Positions 1 to 7,779 are shown, counted from the first letter of the stretch. The stretch is 64,000 nt of DNA from Candidatus Obscuribacterales bacterium (GCA_019746975.1 JAIERK010000086.1:1-64000), one strand, 5' to 3'. Numbers and translations are program-made. Notes: generated by a model from the letters alone, not told the origin.

Positions 1-1
1 A

Positions 2-103
2 GACGCCTACAGCAACTTGACTCAGTTCTTCTACGCGGGCTCCAGGAGCGAGGTCGTCAATGCTGCAAGCAAAAAGGGACCTTATGTAGGGAAGCTGCGA
101 TAA
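2..103 (+). CDS. 3' end of an unidentified protein (partial)
   Basis: An open frame runs from the window edge to a TAA at 101-103 and encodes the last 33 residues of a protein, ending in GPYVGKLR. It has no start here, so the gene begins outside the window. A short 7-bp hairpin (GACAAGC/GCTTGTC, 109-129) follows the stop directly, which fits a gene end although there is no strong T-run. I do not recognise the fragment. Whether it is truly coding rests only on the open frame and the hairpin. Confidence 0.45.
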   Translation, partial: DAYSNLTQFFYAGSRSEVVNAASKKGPYVGKLR

Positions 104-223
104 CGCCCGACAAGCCAGAATCGCTTGTCAGGCAAGCATTCTCAGTCTCAATTTTTGCGTAATTTCTCGAAAAGTGGCGTCAGTTGCAGTACGAGCTTGG
201 TTGGGACGGGTGAAAACAGCAAC

Positions 224-523
224 CTATTGCCCTTCGAGCAGCATATTTTCAATATCCATCTTCGTGTGAAGGACTCGCGCGATGTAGACACCACCAGCGA
301 TACCACGATAGAGGATCAAATAATTGCCTTCTACGACAGTTCTTAATCCCGGCGCCAAGTCCTCGCGCTTGCGACCGACATTAGGCATGTCGACTAGGGC
401 TCGACAACGGGTTTCCAACGATTCGATGACGCGCTCAGCTGCGACTTCATTATCTTCGGCAATGTAGTCATGGATTTCTTGCAAATCCTGGCGAGCCAGG
501 TTGGCGAACTTTAGCTGACTCAC
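224..523 (-). CDS. parE: ParE/RelE-family toxin
   Basis: This 99-aa protein has the ParE/RelE layout. An N-terminal helical segment (LARQDLQEIHDYI) is followed by a second helix rich in Arg and Glu, then the strand region with PNVGRKREDL, LRTVVEGNYLILYR and a C-terminal VLHTKMD. Toxins of this fold attack DNA gyrase (ParE) or ribosome-bound mRNA (RelE); the sequence alone does not say which. The start overlaps the stop of the upstream antitoxin gene by 4 bp, the usual translational coupling of such pairs. The length is normal for the family and I see no lesion. Confidence 0.9.
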   Translation of the reverse strand: MSQLKFANLARQDLQEIHDYIAEDNEVAAERVIESLETRCRALVDMPNVGRKREDLAPGLRTVVEGNYLILYRGIAGGVYIARVLHTKMDIENMLLEGQ

Positions 524-795
524 TTTTTCTTGGCTTTCGCTTGTTTGTATTTCAGATTCCGGTCACGCAATTCCTGGAAGACTTCGTCACCATCCACGAT
601 TTCCCCGCGGTCAATCTGATCGAGACCTTTTTGCACTTCGTGTTTTAATTCGCGCAAACGGATCTGCCTCAGTTCGTCCTGTTCTTGCAGGAGCCGCAAA
701 CCAGCACGAATCACTTCACTGGCGGAGTTGTACATTCCGCTTTTGACTTTTTGGTCAATGAGCTGTTCTAGTTCTGGGGATAAGGAGACGTTCAT
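520..795 (-). CDS. parD: ParD-type ribbon-helix-helix antitoxin
   Basis: This 91-aa protein begins with MNVSLSPELEQLIDQKV, the beta-strand of a ribbon-helix-helix domain, followed by GMYNSASEVIRAGLRLL, which is typical of ParD/CopG antitoxins. The C-terminal half is charged (Glu/Lys/Arg) and would wrap the toxin. In the family the RHH dimer neutralises the toxin and represses its own operon. It is the first gene of the pair, and its promoter region contains a near-perfect 13-bp inverted repeat (828-855), a plausible operator. The end of an IS6-family element lies 14 bp beyond that repeat. Confidence 0.9.
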   Translation of the reverse strand: MNVSLSPELEQLIDQKVKSGMYNSASEVIRAGLRLLQEQDELRQIRLRELKHEVQKGLDQIDRGEIVDGDEVFQELRDRNLKYKQAKAKKK

Positions 796-824
796 TAAGC
801 CGACCTCCGGCTGGAAGTAACTAC

Positions 825-855
825 ATTATAACAAAAATTGGGCAATTTTTGTTAT
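825..855 (-). promoter_or_regulatory. Probable parDE operator/promoter (13-bp inverted repeat)
   Basis: ATAACAAAAATTG (828-840) and its exact reverse complement CAATTTTTGTTAT (843-855) are separated by GG. On the minus strand a TATAAT hexamer (complement of 825-830) overlaps the inner edge, about 30 bp before the parD start. The position fits a self-repressed toxin-antitoxin promoter. No good -35 hexamer is visible. Confidence 0.55.
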
Positions 856-869
856 TAGACCCTAGCAAC

Positions 870-883
870 GGCTCTGTTGCAAA
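870..883 (+). repeat. Left terminal inverted repeat of the IS6-family element
   Basis: GGCTCTGTTGCAAA, identical over 14 bp to the complement of the right end. With scattered mismatches, identity continues for about five more bases. Confidence 0.93.
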
Positions 884-889
884 AACTGC

Positions 890-1468
890 CTAAATTTCTA
901 AATTGCGAACGGCTTTTTGGTAATCTCCTTCGATGGCTGCCAGCGACAAGTGTTGGTAAAGCTCAAGACTTTTTCGATTTCCATGGCCAGAGATGAGTTG
1001 TATCTTTGCGTCGGTAAGCCCCTGAGCTGTTAAAAACGTGAGCATTTGATGGCGCAGCAGGTGAGGGTGCACCGAGCGGGTGAGCCCGGCCTTGTCGGCG
1101 TACTTGCGCATGATCTGCTGAACTCGCCTGGGTGTGAATGGCTGGTTCAGCCGAGATTCGAATAGAAAGTCATTGCCGGGATGAGCATCAATATAGGTTT
1201 GTAAGGCAAGTCGGAAGTCCGAAGGAAAGAGAATGTATCGATCCTTGCTGCCTTTTCCGCTATCAATGAAGATCTTGCAACCGTCCAGGTCAACGTCGCT
1301 GACTCGGATATTGACCAGCTCGCTCACACGCACAGCCGTAAAGAGCATAAGTTTGAGCATGAGCTCATGCTGAGTATCGCCGCACTTTTGCACCATCTTG
1401 AAGAACTTCTTGAGTTCGGTCAGAGATAATAATTCTGGAAGCTTCCTCTCTTTCTTGGGCTTTTCCAT
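890..1468 (-). CDS. Tyrosine recombinase catalytic domain (IS6 passenger, probably frameshifted N-terminus)
   Basis: This 192-aa frame contains a whole tyrosine recombinase catalytic domain: Arg in TAVRVSELVN, Lys in GKGSKDRYI, the box HPHLLRHQ, Gly-His in ISGHGNRKSLE and the nucleophile Tyr in LELYQHLS. It would cut and rejoin DNA at a specific site. It lacks the N-terminal core-binding domain. The preceding 50-codon frame (1471-1623), ending 2 bp before this ATG, looks like that missing part in another frame, so the gene is either broken by a one-base change or read by a -1 shift near 1485-1500. No strong ribosome site precedes the ATG, which supports a single interrupted gene. It lies inside the IS ends. 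Confidence 0.85.
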   Translation of the reverse strand: MEKPKKERKLPELLSLTELKKFFKMVQKCGDTQHELMLKLMLFTAVRVSELVNIRVSDVDLDGCKIFIDSGKGSKDRYILFPSDFRLALQTYIDAHPGNDFLFESRLNQPFTPRRVQQIMRKYADKAGLTRSVHPHLLRHQMLTFLTAQGLTDAKIQLISGHGNRKSLELYQHLSLAAIEGDYQKAVRNLEI

Positions 1469-1470
1469 CT

Positions 1471-1623
1471 TTAACTTGAGGCGGACCTGCTGGCGGCGAT
1501 AAAGGCATCATACGAAAGCCGGTGCTGCCGAACGACGCGAACAATTTTCTTGACGGCTTCGGATTTCGTATTTTGTTTTGACGCTGCGAAACTGGCGGAC
1601 TTTCTAGTGGTGGGCTTGGTCAT
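1471..1623 (-). pseudogene. N-terminal part of the IS6-borne tyrosine recombinase, out of frame with the rest
   Basis: ATG at 1623 opens a 50-codon frame that ends at TAA 1471-1473. Its residues 24-43 (AVKKIVRVVRQHRLSYDAFI) resemble the start of an integrase core-binding domain, and its C-terminal ten residues look like off-frame sequence. Shifting by -1 in the GCCGCC run continues it as RQQVRLKLK into the MEKPKK start of the catalytic frame, giving a protein of roughly 235 aa. Whether this is a mutation or programmed frameshifting cannot be told from one copy. Confidence 0.5.
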
Positions 1624-1722
1624 CGGCTATCTCTTTTTGCACGGATACTTCGCATATTTGTTATTCTACGAAATATATAGATCGGGCGTCCTAAGATTTA
1701 ATCCACGACAGAGGATGAAGCT

Positions 1723-2487
1723 ATGAACGACTTCAAATGGCGCCACTTCCAGGGCGAGATCATTCTCCAATGCGTGCGCTGGTATTGCAAGTACGGCATC
1801 AGCTACCGCGATCTCGAAGAGATGATGGAAGAGCGAGGTGTCGATGTCGACCACACAACAATCTATAGATGGGTACAGCATTACGCACCAGAGATGGAAA
1901 AGAGACTCCGATGGTATTGGCGCAACTGCTTTGACTCGTCCTGGCGAGTCGATGAAACCTACGTCAAAGTAAAAGGTCAATGGAAATATCTTTATCGAGC
2001 GATAGACAAGAACGGCAAGACAATTGACTTTTACCTGTCCCATACACGAAGCACGGAAGAAGCTCGACGATTTCTTGGCAAAGCCATGAAGAAACAAAAG
2101 TCATGGGATCTTCCAAGCAAAATTAACACTGACAAGAATCCAGCCTATGGTGCGGCTCTCGACTCACTGAAGAAATCAGGAAAGTGCGAGGCAGATGTTG
2201 AACACCGGCAAGTGAAATATTTGAATAACATACTGGAAGCAGATCACGGCAAGCTAAAACGGCTTATTAAGCCAGTGCGTGGCTTCAAGTCGATGAAGAC
2301 TGCTTATGCCACCATCAAAGGCTTCGAAGTAATGCGCATGTTTCGCAAGGGGCAAATGCGCGCCTGGCAGTTGTTGCCTGGCATCAAGGGCGAAGTGTAC
2401 CTAATTGAAAAACAGTTCGGACTTGATAGCAAAAACGTCTACGAAGAATTTTGGAAAACGGTCAACGAGGCATTTCAGGCTGCATAG
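1723..2487 (+). CDS. IS6-family DDE transposase
   Basis: This 254-aa transposase has an N-terminal helix-turn-helix (YRDLEEMMEERGVDVDHTTIYRWV) and a DDE catalytic core. The first Asp is in WRVDETYVKVKG, the second in INTDKNPAY and the Glu in NILEADHGKLKR. The start follows the Shine-Dalgarno-like AGAGGATGAAGCT. IS6 transposases move by replicative cointegrate formation. The stop lies about 60 bp from the right inverted repeat. The frame is intact and probably functional. Confidence 0.95.
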   Translation: MNDFKWRHFQGEIILQCVRWYCKYGISYRDLEEMMEERGVDVDHTTIYRWVQHYAPEMEKRLRWYWRNCFDSSWRVDETYVKVKGQWKYLYRAIDKNGKTIDFYLSHTRSTEEARRFLGKAMKKQKSWDLPSKINTDKNPAYGAALDSLKKSGKCEADVEHRQVKYLNNILEADHGKLKRLIKPVRGFKSMKTAYATIKGFEVMRMFRKGQMRAWQLLPGIKGEVYLIEKQFGLDSKNVYEEFWKTVNEAFQAA

Positions 2488-2546
2488 TCAGAAAACCGAC
2501 ACGGAGACACACGTCTCATAACTCGTATCGATTTTTTGACTCAATA

Positions 2547-2560
2547 TTTGCAACAGAGCC
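2547..2560 (-). repeat. Right terminal inverted repeat of the IS6-family element
   Basis: TTTGCAACAGAGCC, the exact complement of the left end. The stop codon of the large proline-rich gene lies only 46 bp beyond it. Confidence 0.93.
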
Positions 2561-2606
2561 TAGAGACCTTATATCTCACTGTCGATCCATCGATTTAGAT
2601 TCGCGC

Positions 2607-5600
2607 TTACTTATATTTGAGCAGCGAGACAATGTCTTCCTTAGTCAATGTACCGAGGCGATCGACCAGTTTGCCCTGGGCTGCGCCCTCACGCATTGCG
2701 TGGAATGACTTTAGAGACTTCGGCATTTTCTCTGCAGCTTCTGCTTGCTCGGCTGGTGTCTTTCCGAATGGTAGTGGCAAACTCATTGTCCTTGACCATT
2801 TATCTTCGGGGATTCCTGGTGGCTTATCGAATGGTGTGTCGACAACGACTGTTCCCACGGGTTTGCCGCTGGAAACATCGATGTTGACTTCGTGAATGTT
2901 GAGGCGCTTGCCGAGCGCTTTTACTTCAGCCTGCATACCCTTGATGTTTTTCAACGTCAGGCTGGTCTCGGTTGTTTTGATGTCCATTGTCGTTTCGTTG
3001 TTGTTCGTTCCGAGCCACAGATCTGCTTTCGTAAGTCCGTCACCTTCCATCGGCAACTTGCCCGGTCCCTTGAGCTTCAGCTGAACCGTCTCAGGCGTGA
3101 GCGTCACCGTCTGGAGTCCGGAGAGGAAGTCTCTGGTTTCGGGTGACTTCTTGTCCTTCGGAAGATCTGGTTCGAAAGCGTCGTAGATTTTCGCGAAGTC
3201 CATTCCGACCGTAATCGACTTGTTCGGCTTATTGACCTCGAATCGACTCAACGTATTGCCGACGGCTTCAAGTTGTTGGCGGAATTTTGTCTCGCCTAGT
3301 TTTTGTGTGAAACCTTTGACGAGCGGCCCGGTTTGATCGGCATCTGCGAAGATCAACGAGAACAGTTTGTCAGCCCCGATCTTGTCTGGTGTGACAACCT
3401 TGACTCCGGACTCTCTGAGCAAGTCGCCGGTCTTTGAACCACCTGGTTTGACCTCAGGTTTTACTTCGGGTTTGACCTCAGGTTTTACCTCGGGTTTGAC
3501 TTCAGGTTTTACTTCAGGCTTGACCTCGGGTTTGGGAGGTGTTTCAGGAATCTCTGCTTCTGGAGGTTTGGGTTGCACTGGCGGAGTTGCGGGCTTCTTA
3601 TCACCAGGAAGAGGTATGTTCAGATAGTCGACGTTCGCCAAATCGAATGGACGTTTAGCCGGAGTCGGCGGGGTCTTGGGCGCTTCTTGGGGAGTCGTGT
3701 CCTTCGGCAGCGGCAACAAACCGGTTCTAGGGCGGAGCGACGGTCCCGTCAGCTTGGTGTCTGGCTTCGTGTCTGCCGGTTGCATAGGTGGTGGTGGTGT
3801 CTCGTCTCTTTTGACCTCGGGTTTTGGAGGCGGTGGTGGAGCTTCGTCCTTCGGAGGAGGTGGAGGAATCAGCTCTGAATCAGGTTTCGGGGGCGTGTTA
3901 GGTTTGGGAACGTCCGGTACAATTCCAGGTTTCGGCGGAGGTGGGACGTCAGGCACGATGCCAGGTTTCGGCGGCGGTGGGACCACGTCAATGCCAGGCT
4001 TAGGCGGAGGTGGTACATCTGGTGCTACTTTTGGTTGTGTCAGGCTGCCGATCAACTTCATCAAATCTTGCGGATTGAGGTTGTTGCGAAGCTGCATCAA
4101 GTCACCAGATTTGATGGCATTGCGCGTCGAATTGATTGTGCGAATAGCGGATGGAAGGGATTCGGCAATCTGCTTCTGCTCTGGTTGATTAAGTAGAATA
4201 GGCAGCGCTACTTGCTCGGGCCATGGCACGGATGCAGGAAGTTGGCTCGGTTTTGGCACTGGATTATCGAGAGTGATGGCGCCCTTGGGATTGGCAGGAT
4301 CGCTTGTGTCCATGGTCACTGCATGTATCTTGATTCTGCGACCGGTCGGATCGACGGCTTCCAAGCCCTGAATGTTCGAGAGTGTGATTTTTGTCTCTGT
4401 GGAGTCGATGTTGAATGTGGTGCGGTTCGTGCCACCACCGAGCAACACTTTGAAGCCCTTGGCCGGACCATCTTTCTGATCGAGTGTGAGAAGTTGCGGT
4501 TCCTTCCAGTTGAGATTGAGTACATCGGGGTTGAGATTGACGGAATCCAGACCGCTCAAAACACGGCGGATCTCAGGATTTGCCGCGTTGCCTTCCTTTG
4601 CCGTGGCCTTGTCATATAGCTTGGCGAAGTCCATACCAAGGTTGAGCTGTTTGTTGCGCGCATCGATGTTGAAGCGAACATCCGGTCCCAATGCCTGGCC
4701 GAGTGTATTGACCAGCCCTTCTAGCGCCTGCGGATTATTGGCTAGATCGTTGATACCCTGTCGAATCAAGTTGCGCAGTGGACCATTGGGAGCCAATCTT
4801 GGAAAGCGTCCCCGATCCTGTGGATAGAGATCCTGCGGGTACATACCCGGATAAGGCGTGGGCTGATAGCGGTCAGGCGGGAAGTAGGGTTGCGGGCCAC
4901 AGTCGCTCGGTCCGCAGCCAGGTCCTTGTCCAGGACCATATCCACCAGGATTTATCAAGTCGCGTACTACTTGGTTGACAATCGTTCCTGCGAGATTTCT
5001 CGGTTGCAACCCACCAGGTCTGTAACCACCGCCGCCTGGTTGGAACATGCCGGGTCTATAACCACCGCCGCCTGGCTGATATTGCGGGTAGCGCGGGTCA
5101 TACTGTGGCTGAAAACGGGGATCATATTGTGATCGCGGATCATATTGTGGTTGAAACCGCGGGTCATACTGTGGTTGTAGGCGCGGATCATATTGTGGTT
5201 GGAAACGCGGATCATACTGTGGCTGGAATCGCGGATCATACTGCGGTTGAAAACGCGGATCATATCCACCCGGATTAAGCAGATCGCTTACAACGCTGTT
5301 AAGAATTCCCTTGACTCCAGGTTGTCCGCCTGGAAAATTTGTCTGTGGGTAGTATCGGTCTTGCGGAGAGTATGGGTTAGGGTTATATCCAGGACCATAG
5401 CCGCCACCACCGGGGGTGATTAGATCTCTGACAATGTTGTTGACGAGGTTCCTTCCTACATTATTAGTTCGCTGTTGTCCACCGGGGTAGGAAGTATCGG
5501 TGGGGAACACGGGCTGAACTGTTCGTTGTCCTGGTCTTGGACCGACCAAGTCTCGGACGACTCCATCGAGTCCGCTCAACGGTGGTACTTTTAGATCGCG

Positions 5601-6395
5601 TTGAGGCGTCACAGGCGCCGGTCTTTGGTCCGTCGGAATTGTTAACTTCGGTAGTCCAGGAACTACGGGCTGTTCTTTAGGTGCCACCCTGGGTGGTATC
5701 ACTTCTTTGCGGCCAGGTTGTATTCCAGGTACATTTGGAAATCGATCCAGCGGAGTTGCCGGTGGTGTGAAATCCTTCTTCGGCTGTACTTGCGGTGTGC
5801 GATCTGCCGGCTTTCTACCGGGAATGTCTGGAAAAGTAGGGGGGACGACTGTCCTGTCTCCTGGCGTTTTCGGCACAAGCGGTTGGTCCTTAGGACTTAC
5901 CGGTTTAATGTTCGGGAAATTGATTCGTGGTTGCACCAGCGGTGCCTTCGGATCGCGCGGTGTCAAGGGCGGGTAAACAGTGGTATCTCGACCAGGGATC
6001 ACCCGGGGTGTGCGGTCGGTAGGCTGGACCGTCGGCGGTATCACGAGTCGGTCCGCCGGTTTGACCGGCTGGCGATCTCCCGGTTTTGGTGCTACTGTCG
6101 GCTGGCGGTCTGTCGGTTTGGGTGCCACTGGTAGTGGTGGCACATCTCTTCTGGGTTGCCCTCCTGGTATTGATGGAAAATCTTTCGGTTGCGGTGGACG
6201 ATTATCCTTGCCGGGCGTAGGATTCGGTTGAGTCGGCTTGTTCTGGGCGGGCGCCGGATGGTTATCGCGGGTATTATCGCGTCTGTCTTTGCCGCGAGTA
6301 TCACCACCAAAATAGGCTACTAAGTTGTTGTCTTCGGATACGTGGGGGTGCGAACCACCCCGAGGACCGGGACTACCTTCACTAAATTCAACCAT
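2607..6395 (-). CDS. Large proline-rich repeat protein with a duplicated C-terminal domain (unknown function)
   Basis: The frame is open to an ATG at 6485, but ATG 6395 (MVEFSEGSPGP) has a Shine-Dalgarno AGGGAAG at good spacing, giving 1262 aa. Residues about 40-550 are Pro/Gln/Asp/Arg-rich, with many PxxPKPxDR-like repeats, eight YDPR repeats and at least four copies of a hydrophobic motif near VVRDLxxPGG. The rest holds two related domains (about 4035-4790 and 2610-3425), each with GMDFAK(L/I)YD, LSGL(D/Q)(S/T)V, a TETxxTLxNI(Q/K)G strand pair and a helical end. They are joined by a PPPPKPGI and KPEV repeat linker. No signal peptide or membrane segment is seen. It may be a scaffold or envelope-associated protein, but the function is unknown. 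Confidence 0.85.
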   Translation of the reverse strand: MVEFSEGSPGPRGGSHPHVSEDNNLVAYFGGDTRGKDRRDNTRDNHPAPAQNKPTQPNPTPGKDNRPPQPKDFPSIPGGQPRRDVPPLPVAPKPTDRQPTVAPKPGDRQPVKPADRLVIPPTVQPTDRTPRVIPGRDTTVYPPLTPRDPKAPLVQPRINFPNIKPVSPKDQPLVPKTPGDRTVVPPTFPDIPGRKPADRTPQVQPKKDFTPPATPLDRFPNVPGIQPGRKEVIPPRVAPKEQPVVPGLPKLTIPTDQRPAPVTPQRDLKVPPLSGLDGVVRDLVGPRPGQRTVQPVFPTDTSYPGGQQRTNNVGRNLVNNIVRDLITPGGGGYGPGYNPNPYSPQDRYYPQTNFPGGQPGVKGILNSVVSDLLNPGGYDPRFQPQYDPRFQPQYDPRFQPQYDPRLQPQYDPRFQPQYDPRSQYDPRFQPQYDPRYPQYQPGGGGYRPGMFQPGGGGYRPGGLQPRNLAGTIVNQVVRDLINPGGYGPGQGPGCGPSDCGPQPYFPPDRYQPTPYPGMYPQDLYPQDRGRFPRLAPNGPLRNLIRQGINDLANNPQALEGLVNTLGQALGPDVRFNIDARNKQLNLGMDFAKLYDKATAKEGNAANPEIRRVLSGLDSVNLNPDVLNLNWKEPQLLTLDQKDGPAKGFKVLLGGGTNRTTFNIDSTETKITLSNIQGLEAVDPTGRRIKIHAVTMDTSDPANPKGAITLDNPVPKPSQLPASVPWPEQVALPILLNQPEQKQIAESLPSAIRTINSTRNAIKSGDLMQLRNNLNPQDLMKLIGSLTQPKVAPDVPPPPKPGIDVVPPPPKPGIVPDVPPPPKPGIVPDVPKPNTPPKPDSELIPPPPPKDEAPPPPPKPEVKRDETPPPPMQPADTKPDTKLTGPSLRPRTGLLPLPKDTTPQEAPKTPPTPAKRPFDLANVDYLNIPLPGDKKPATPPVQPKPPEAEIPETPPKPEVKPEVKPEVKPEVKPEVKPEVKPEVKPGGSKTGDLLRESGVKVVTPDKIGADKLFSLIFADADQTGPLVKGFTQKLGETKFRQQLEAVGNTLSRFEVNKPNKSITVGMDFAKIYDAFEPDLPKDKKSPETRDFLSGLQTVTLTPETVQLKLKGPGKLPMEGDGLTKADLWLGTNNNETTMDIKTTETSLTLKNIKGMQAEVKALGKRLNIHEVNIDVSSGKPVGTVVVDTPFDKPPGIPEDKWSRTMSLPLPFGKTPAEQAEAAEKMPKSLKSFHAMREGAAQGKLVDRLGTLTKEDIVSLLKYK
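3437..3540 (-). repeat. KPEV tandem repeat (12-bp unit) in the proline-rich protein
   Basis: Seven successive KPEV tetrapeptides are encoded by alternating versions of a 12-bp unit. They form a flexible linker just before the second duplicated domain. Confidence 0.85.
5075..5270 (-). repeat. YDPRFQPQ tandem repeat (24-bp unit) in the proline-rich protein
   Basis: Eight YDPR units are encoded, most as the octapeptide YDPRFQPQ. One unit is shortened (YDPRSQ) and one is altered (YDPRYPQYQ). The spacing keeps the frame, so this is a protein repeat, not a CRISPR array. Confidence 0.9.
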
Positions 6396-6990
6396 TTCTG
6401 AACTTCCCTGAGAAATGCGTTTAAGTCCTGTGAGGACGAAATAGGGGGAGGAGCGTGACCAAAGCGCTTGAATCGGATAAGGCAATCGATTTGCAATATC
6501 TCAAATTTCGCGGTTACTAGTCGGTGTTCTTGCTCTGGCGATAACGGAGAAGATGCATTGGTGCTGCATACCGATGCATTGACAAAACAATTGCAAGACG
6601 CTTCGTCATAATAAAGTTTCAAGTGTGGCTAATTCGTACCCAGCGTGGGGATACTACGTATGAAGGCGGGCACTTTTTTATCTTTGTTGTAGTCAAGTGT
6701 TGGCGCTTTTCGTGCCTTTTTCGCTGAAGAATGTTGGCTCGACAATGCTTCCGGGTGAGACATTGAGTTCTCGCTCTTTCCGATGTGTGACTGAAGCCTG
6801 TTTCATTTCGCCACTCGAAGACGTTCAGACTCGATTGATGGAGAACTGTTCTGCAGTTCGGCATGATGAAGAACTGTTGGGCAAGATGTTTCCGCGAACC
6901 ATCTTTGCAAATTGCTTTAGCAGCCGGCTACCAACCGACTACCACCGCTCGCCGATTTCAACTGATACGCATATGATATGTGGTTGCGCT
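6396..6990. other. Intergenic stretch with no supported gene
   Basis: Several short open frames cross this stretch on both strands. None has a convincing ribosome site or a recognisable protein. It should contain the promoter of the proline-rich gene (minus strand), but I cannot place a clear -35/-10 pair. Confidence 0.5.
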
Positions 6991-7025
6991 GAAAGCACCT
7001 GATGATTTGCAGATCAGGTGCTTTC
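6991..7025 (-). terminator. Strong hairpin downstream of the secreted glycine-rich protein gene
   Basis: GAAAGCACCTGAT (6991-7003) pairs perfectly with ATCAGGTGCTTTC (7013-7025) over 13 bp, leaving a 9-base loop. It lies 23 bp after the stop of the minus-strand gene at 7048. No clear T-run follows on the minus strand, so the terminator call rests on position and stem strength. Confidence 0.55.
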
Positions 7026-7047
7026 TACTTGTTGGGCCGTTGAGAGT

Positions 7048-7779
7048 CTAGTTAGTGGAGGACGGAGTCACGACGGGCTTCGATCCCTTTGTGTAATCGA
7101 TGGTGTAGTCTTGTTTATTTTGCGTGTCTACTGTGGTGCTGAAACCCTGACCTTTGTTGTAGGTCGTATTGGCGTCGTAACCATAGCTGTCACCGCTCGC
7201 CGTGTTTATGTCTCTTCCGCGAGTTGAGGTGCCACTACCAGTAGTAGCGTCATAGTTGTTGGTTTTGTAACCGTTGGCACTGGAGCCGTTGGCGCCTGCA
7301 TAATTGAACCCTTTATTAGCTGTCGCTCCAACTCCAGCCGTGGCTTGTGCAGTTGAGCTGCGGTTGAGAGTACTTCCGTTTGCAGTAGTGCCGTCGAATT
7401 GACTGTTATGGTAGGCACCACCCGGACCGGCAGCGGTCACGCCACTACGCTGATAGTTGCCTCCATTCGGTCCCGTAGCTTGCGAGCCGGATGCGTGAAT
7501 ACCGCCTGTACCTTTCTTGAATGCGTTGAAAGCACCGCGCTGACCTGTACTACCGTTAGGTCCGGCGAATTGCGCTGCCCTGGCGCTGAAAGCGCCCTGG
7601 CCAAACCTGACTCCCTGAGCGCCCATCCTTTGACCATATTGACCAACCTGATTGTAGGCGCCACCTGCACCTTGTGCTCCGCGAAACCTCCAACGCTGTG
7701 CCTGTGCAGGCAACGCCGAGACTGCTACCAGCTGCATGATGAGACCTGTTACTAGAGTCGCTTTAATTTGTTTATTCAT
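7048..7779 (-). CDS. Secreted Gly/Asn/Thr-rich repeat protein (unknown function)
   Basis: The likely start is ATG 7779, preceded by AAAGGAC; upstream codons in the same frame look non-coding. The 243-aa product opens with a classical signal peptide (MNKQIKATLVTGLIMQLV, then ALPAQAQ as the probable cleavage region). The mature part is rich in Gly, Ala, Asn, Ser and Thr, with loose repeats such as GPNG, GANGSSANGY and TxNRSSTAQATAG, and ends in YTKGSKPVVTPSSTN. There are no Cys residues in the mature part and no enzyme motif. It is probably exported, perhaps to the cell surface. The family is not recognised. Confidence 0.75.
   Translation of the reverse strand: MNKQIKATLVTGLIMQLVAVSALPAQAQRWRFRGAQGAGGAYNQVGQYGQRMGAQGVRFGQGAFSARAAQFAGPNGSTGQRGAFNAFKKGTGGIHASGSQATGPNGGNYQRSGVTAAGPGGAYHNSQFDGTTANGSTLNRSSTAQATAGVGATANKGFNYAGANGSSANGYKTNNYDATTGSGTSTRGRDINTASGDSYGYDANTTYNKGQGFSTTVDTQNKQDYTIDYTKGSKPVVTPSSTN

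Larger units (their letters stand above)
870..2560. mobile_element. IS6-family insertion sequence with a tyrosine recombinase passenger (1691 bp)
   Basis: Perfect 14-bp terminal inverted repeats GGCTCTGTTGCAAA (870-883) and TTTGCAACAGAGCC (2547-2560) bound the element. This end sequence is characteristic of IS6/IS26-group elements. Inside are a complete DDE transposase on the plus strand and, divergently, a tyrosine recombinase reading frame that stops 6 bp inside the left repeat. IS6 members are usually 0.7-0.9 kb, so the recombinase module about doubles the element. The 8 bp outside each end (CTAGCAAC and TAGAGACC) do not match, so I see no target duplication. Confidence 0.9.

Noticed and set aside
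3367-4188. Long plus-strand glycine-rich frames opposite the proline-rich gene
   Set aside because: They are the antisense image of Pro-rich repeats (Pro codons read as Gly on the other strand) and have no ribosome site.
5075-5270. Regular 24-bp repeats that could suggest a CRISPR array
   Set aside because: The repeats are contiguous, keep the reading frame and encode YDPRFQPQ units; there are no spacers.
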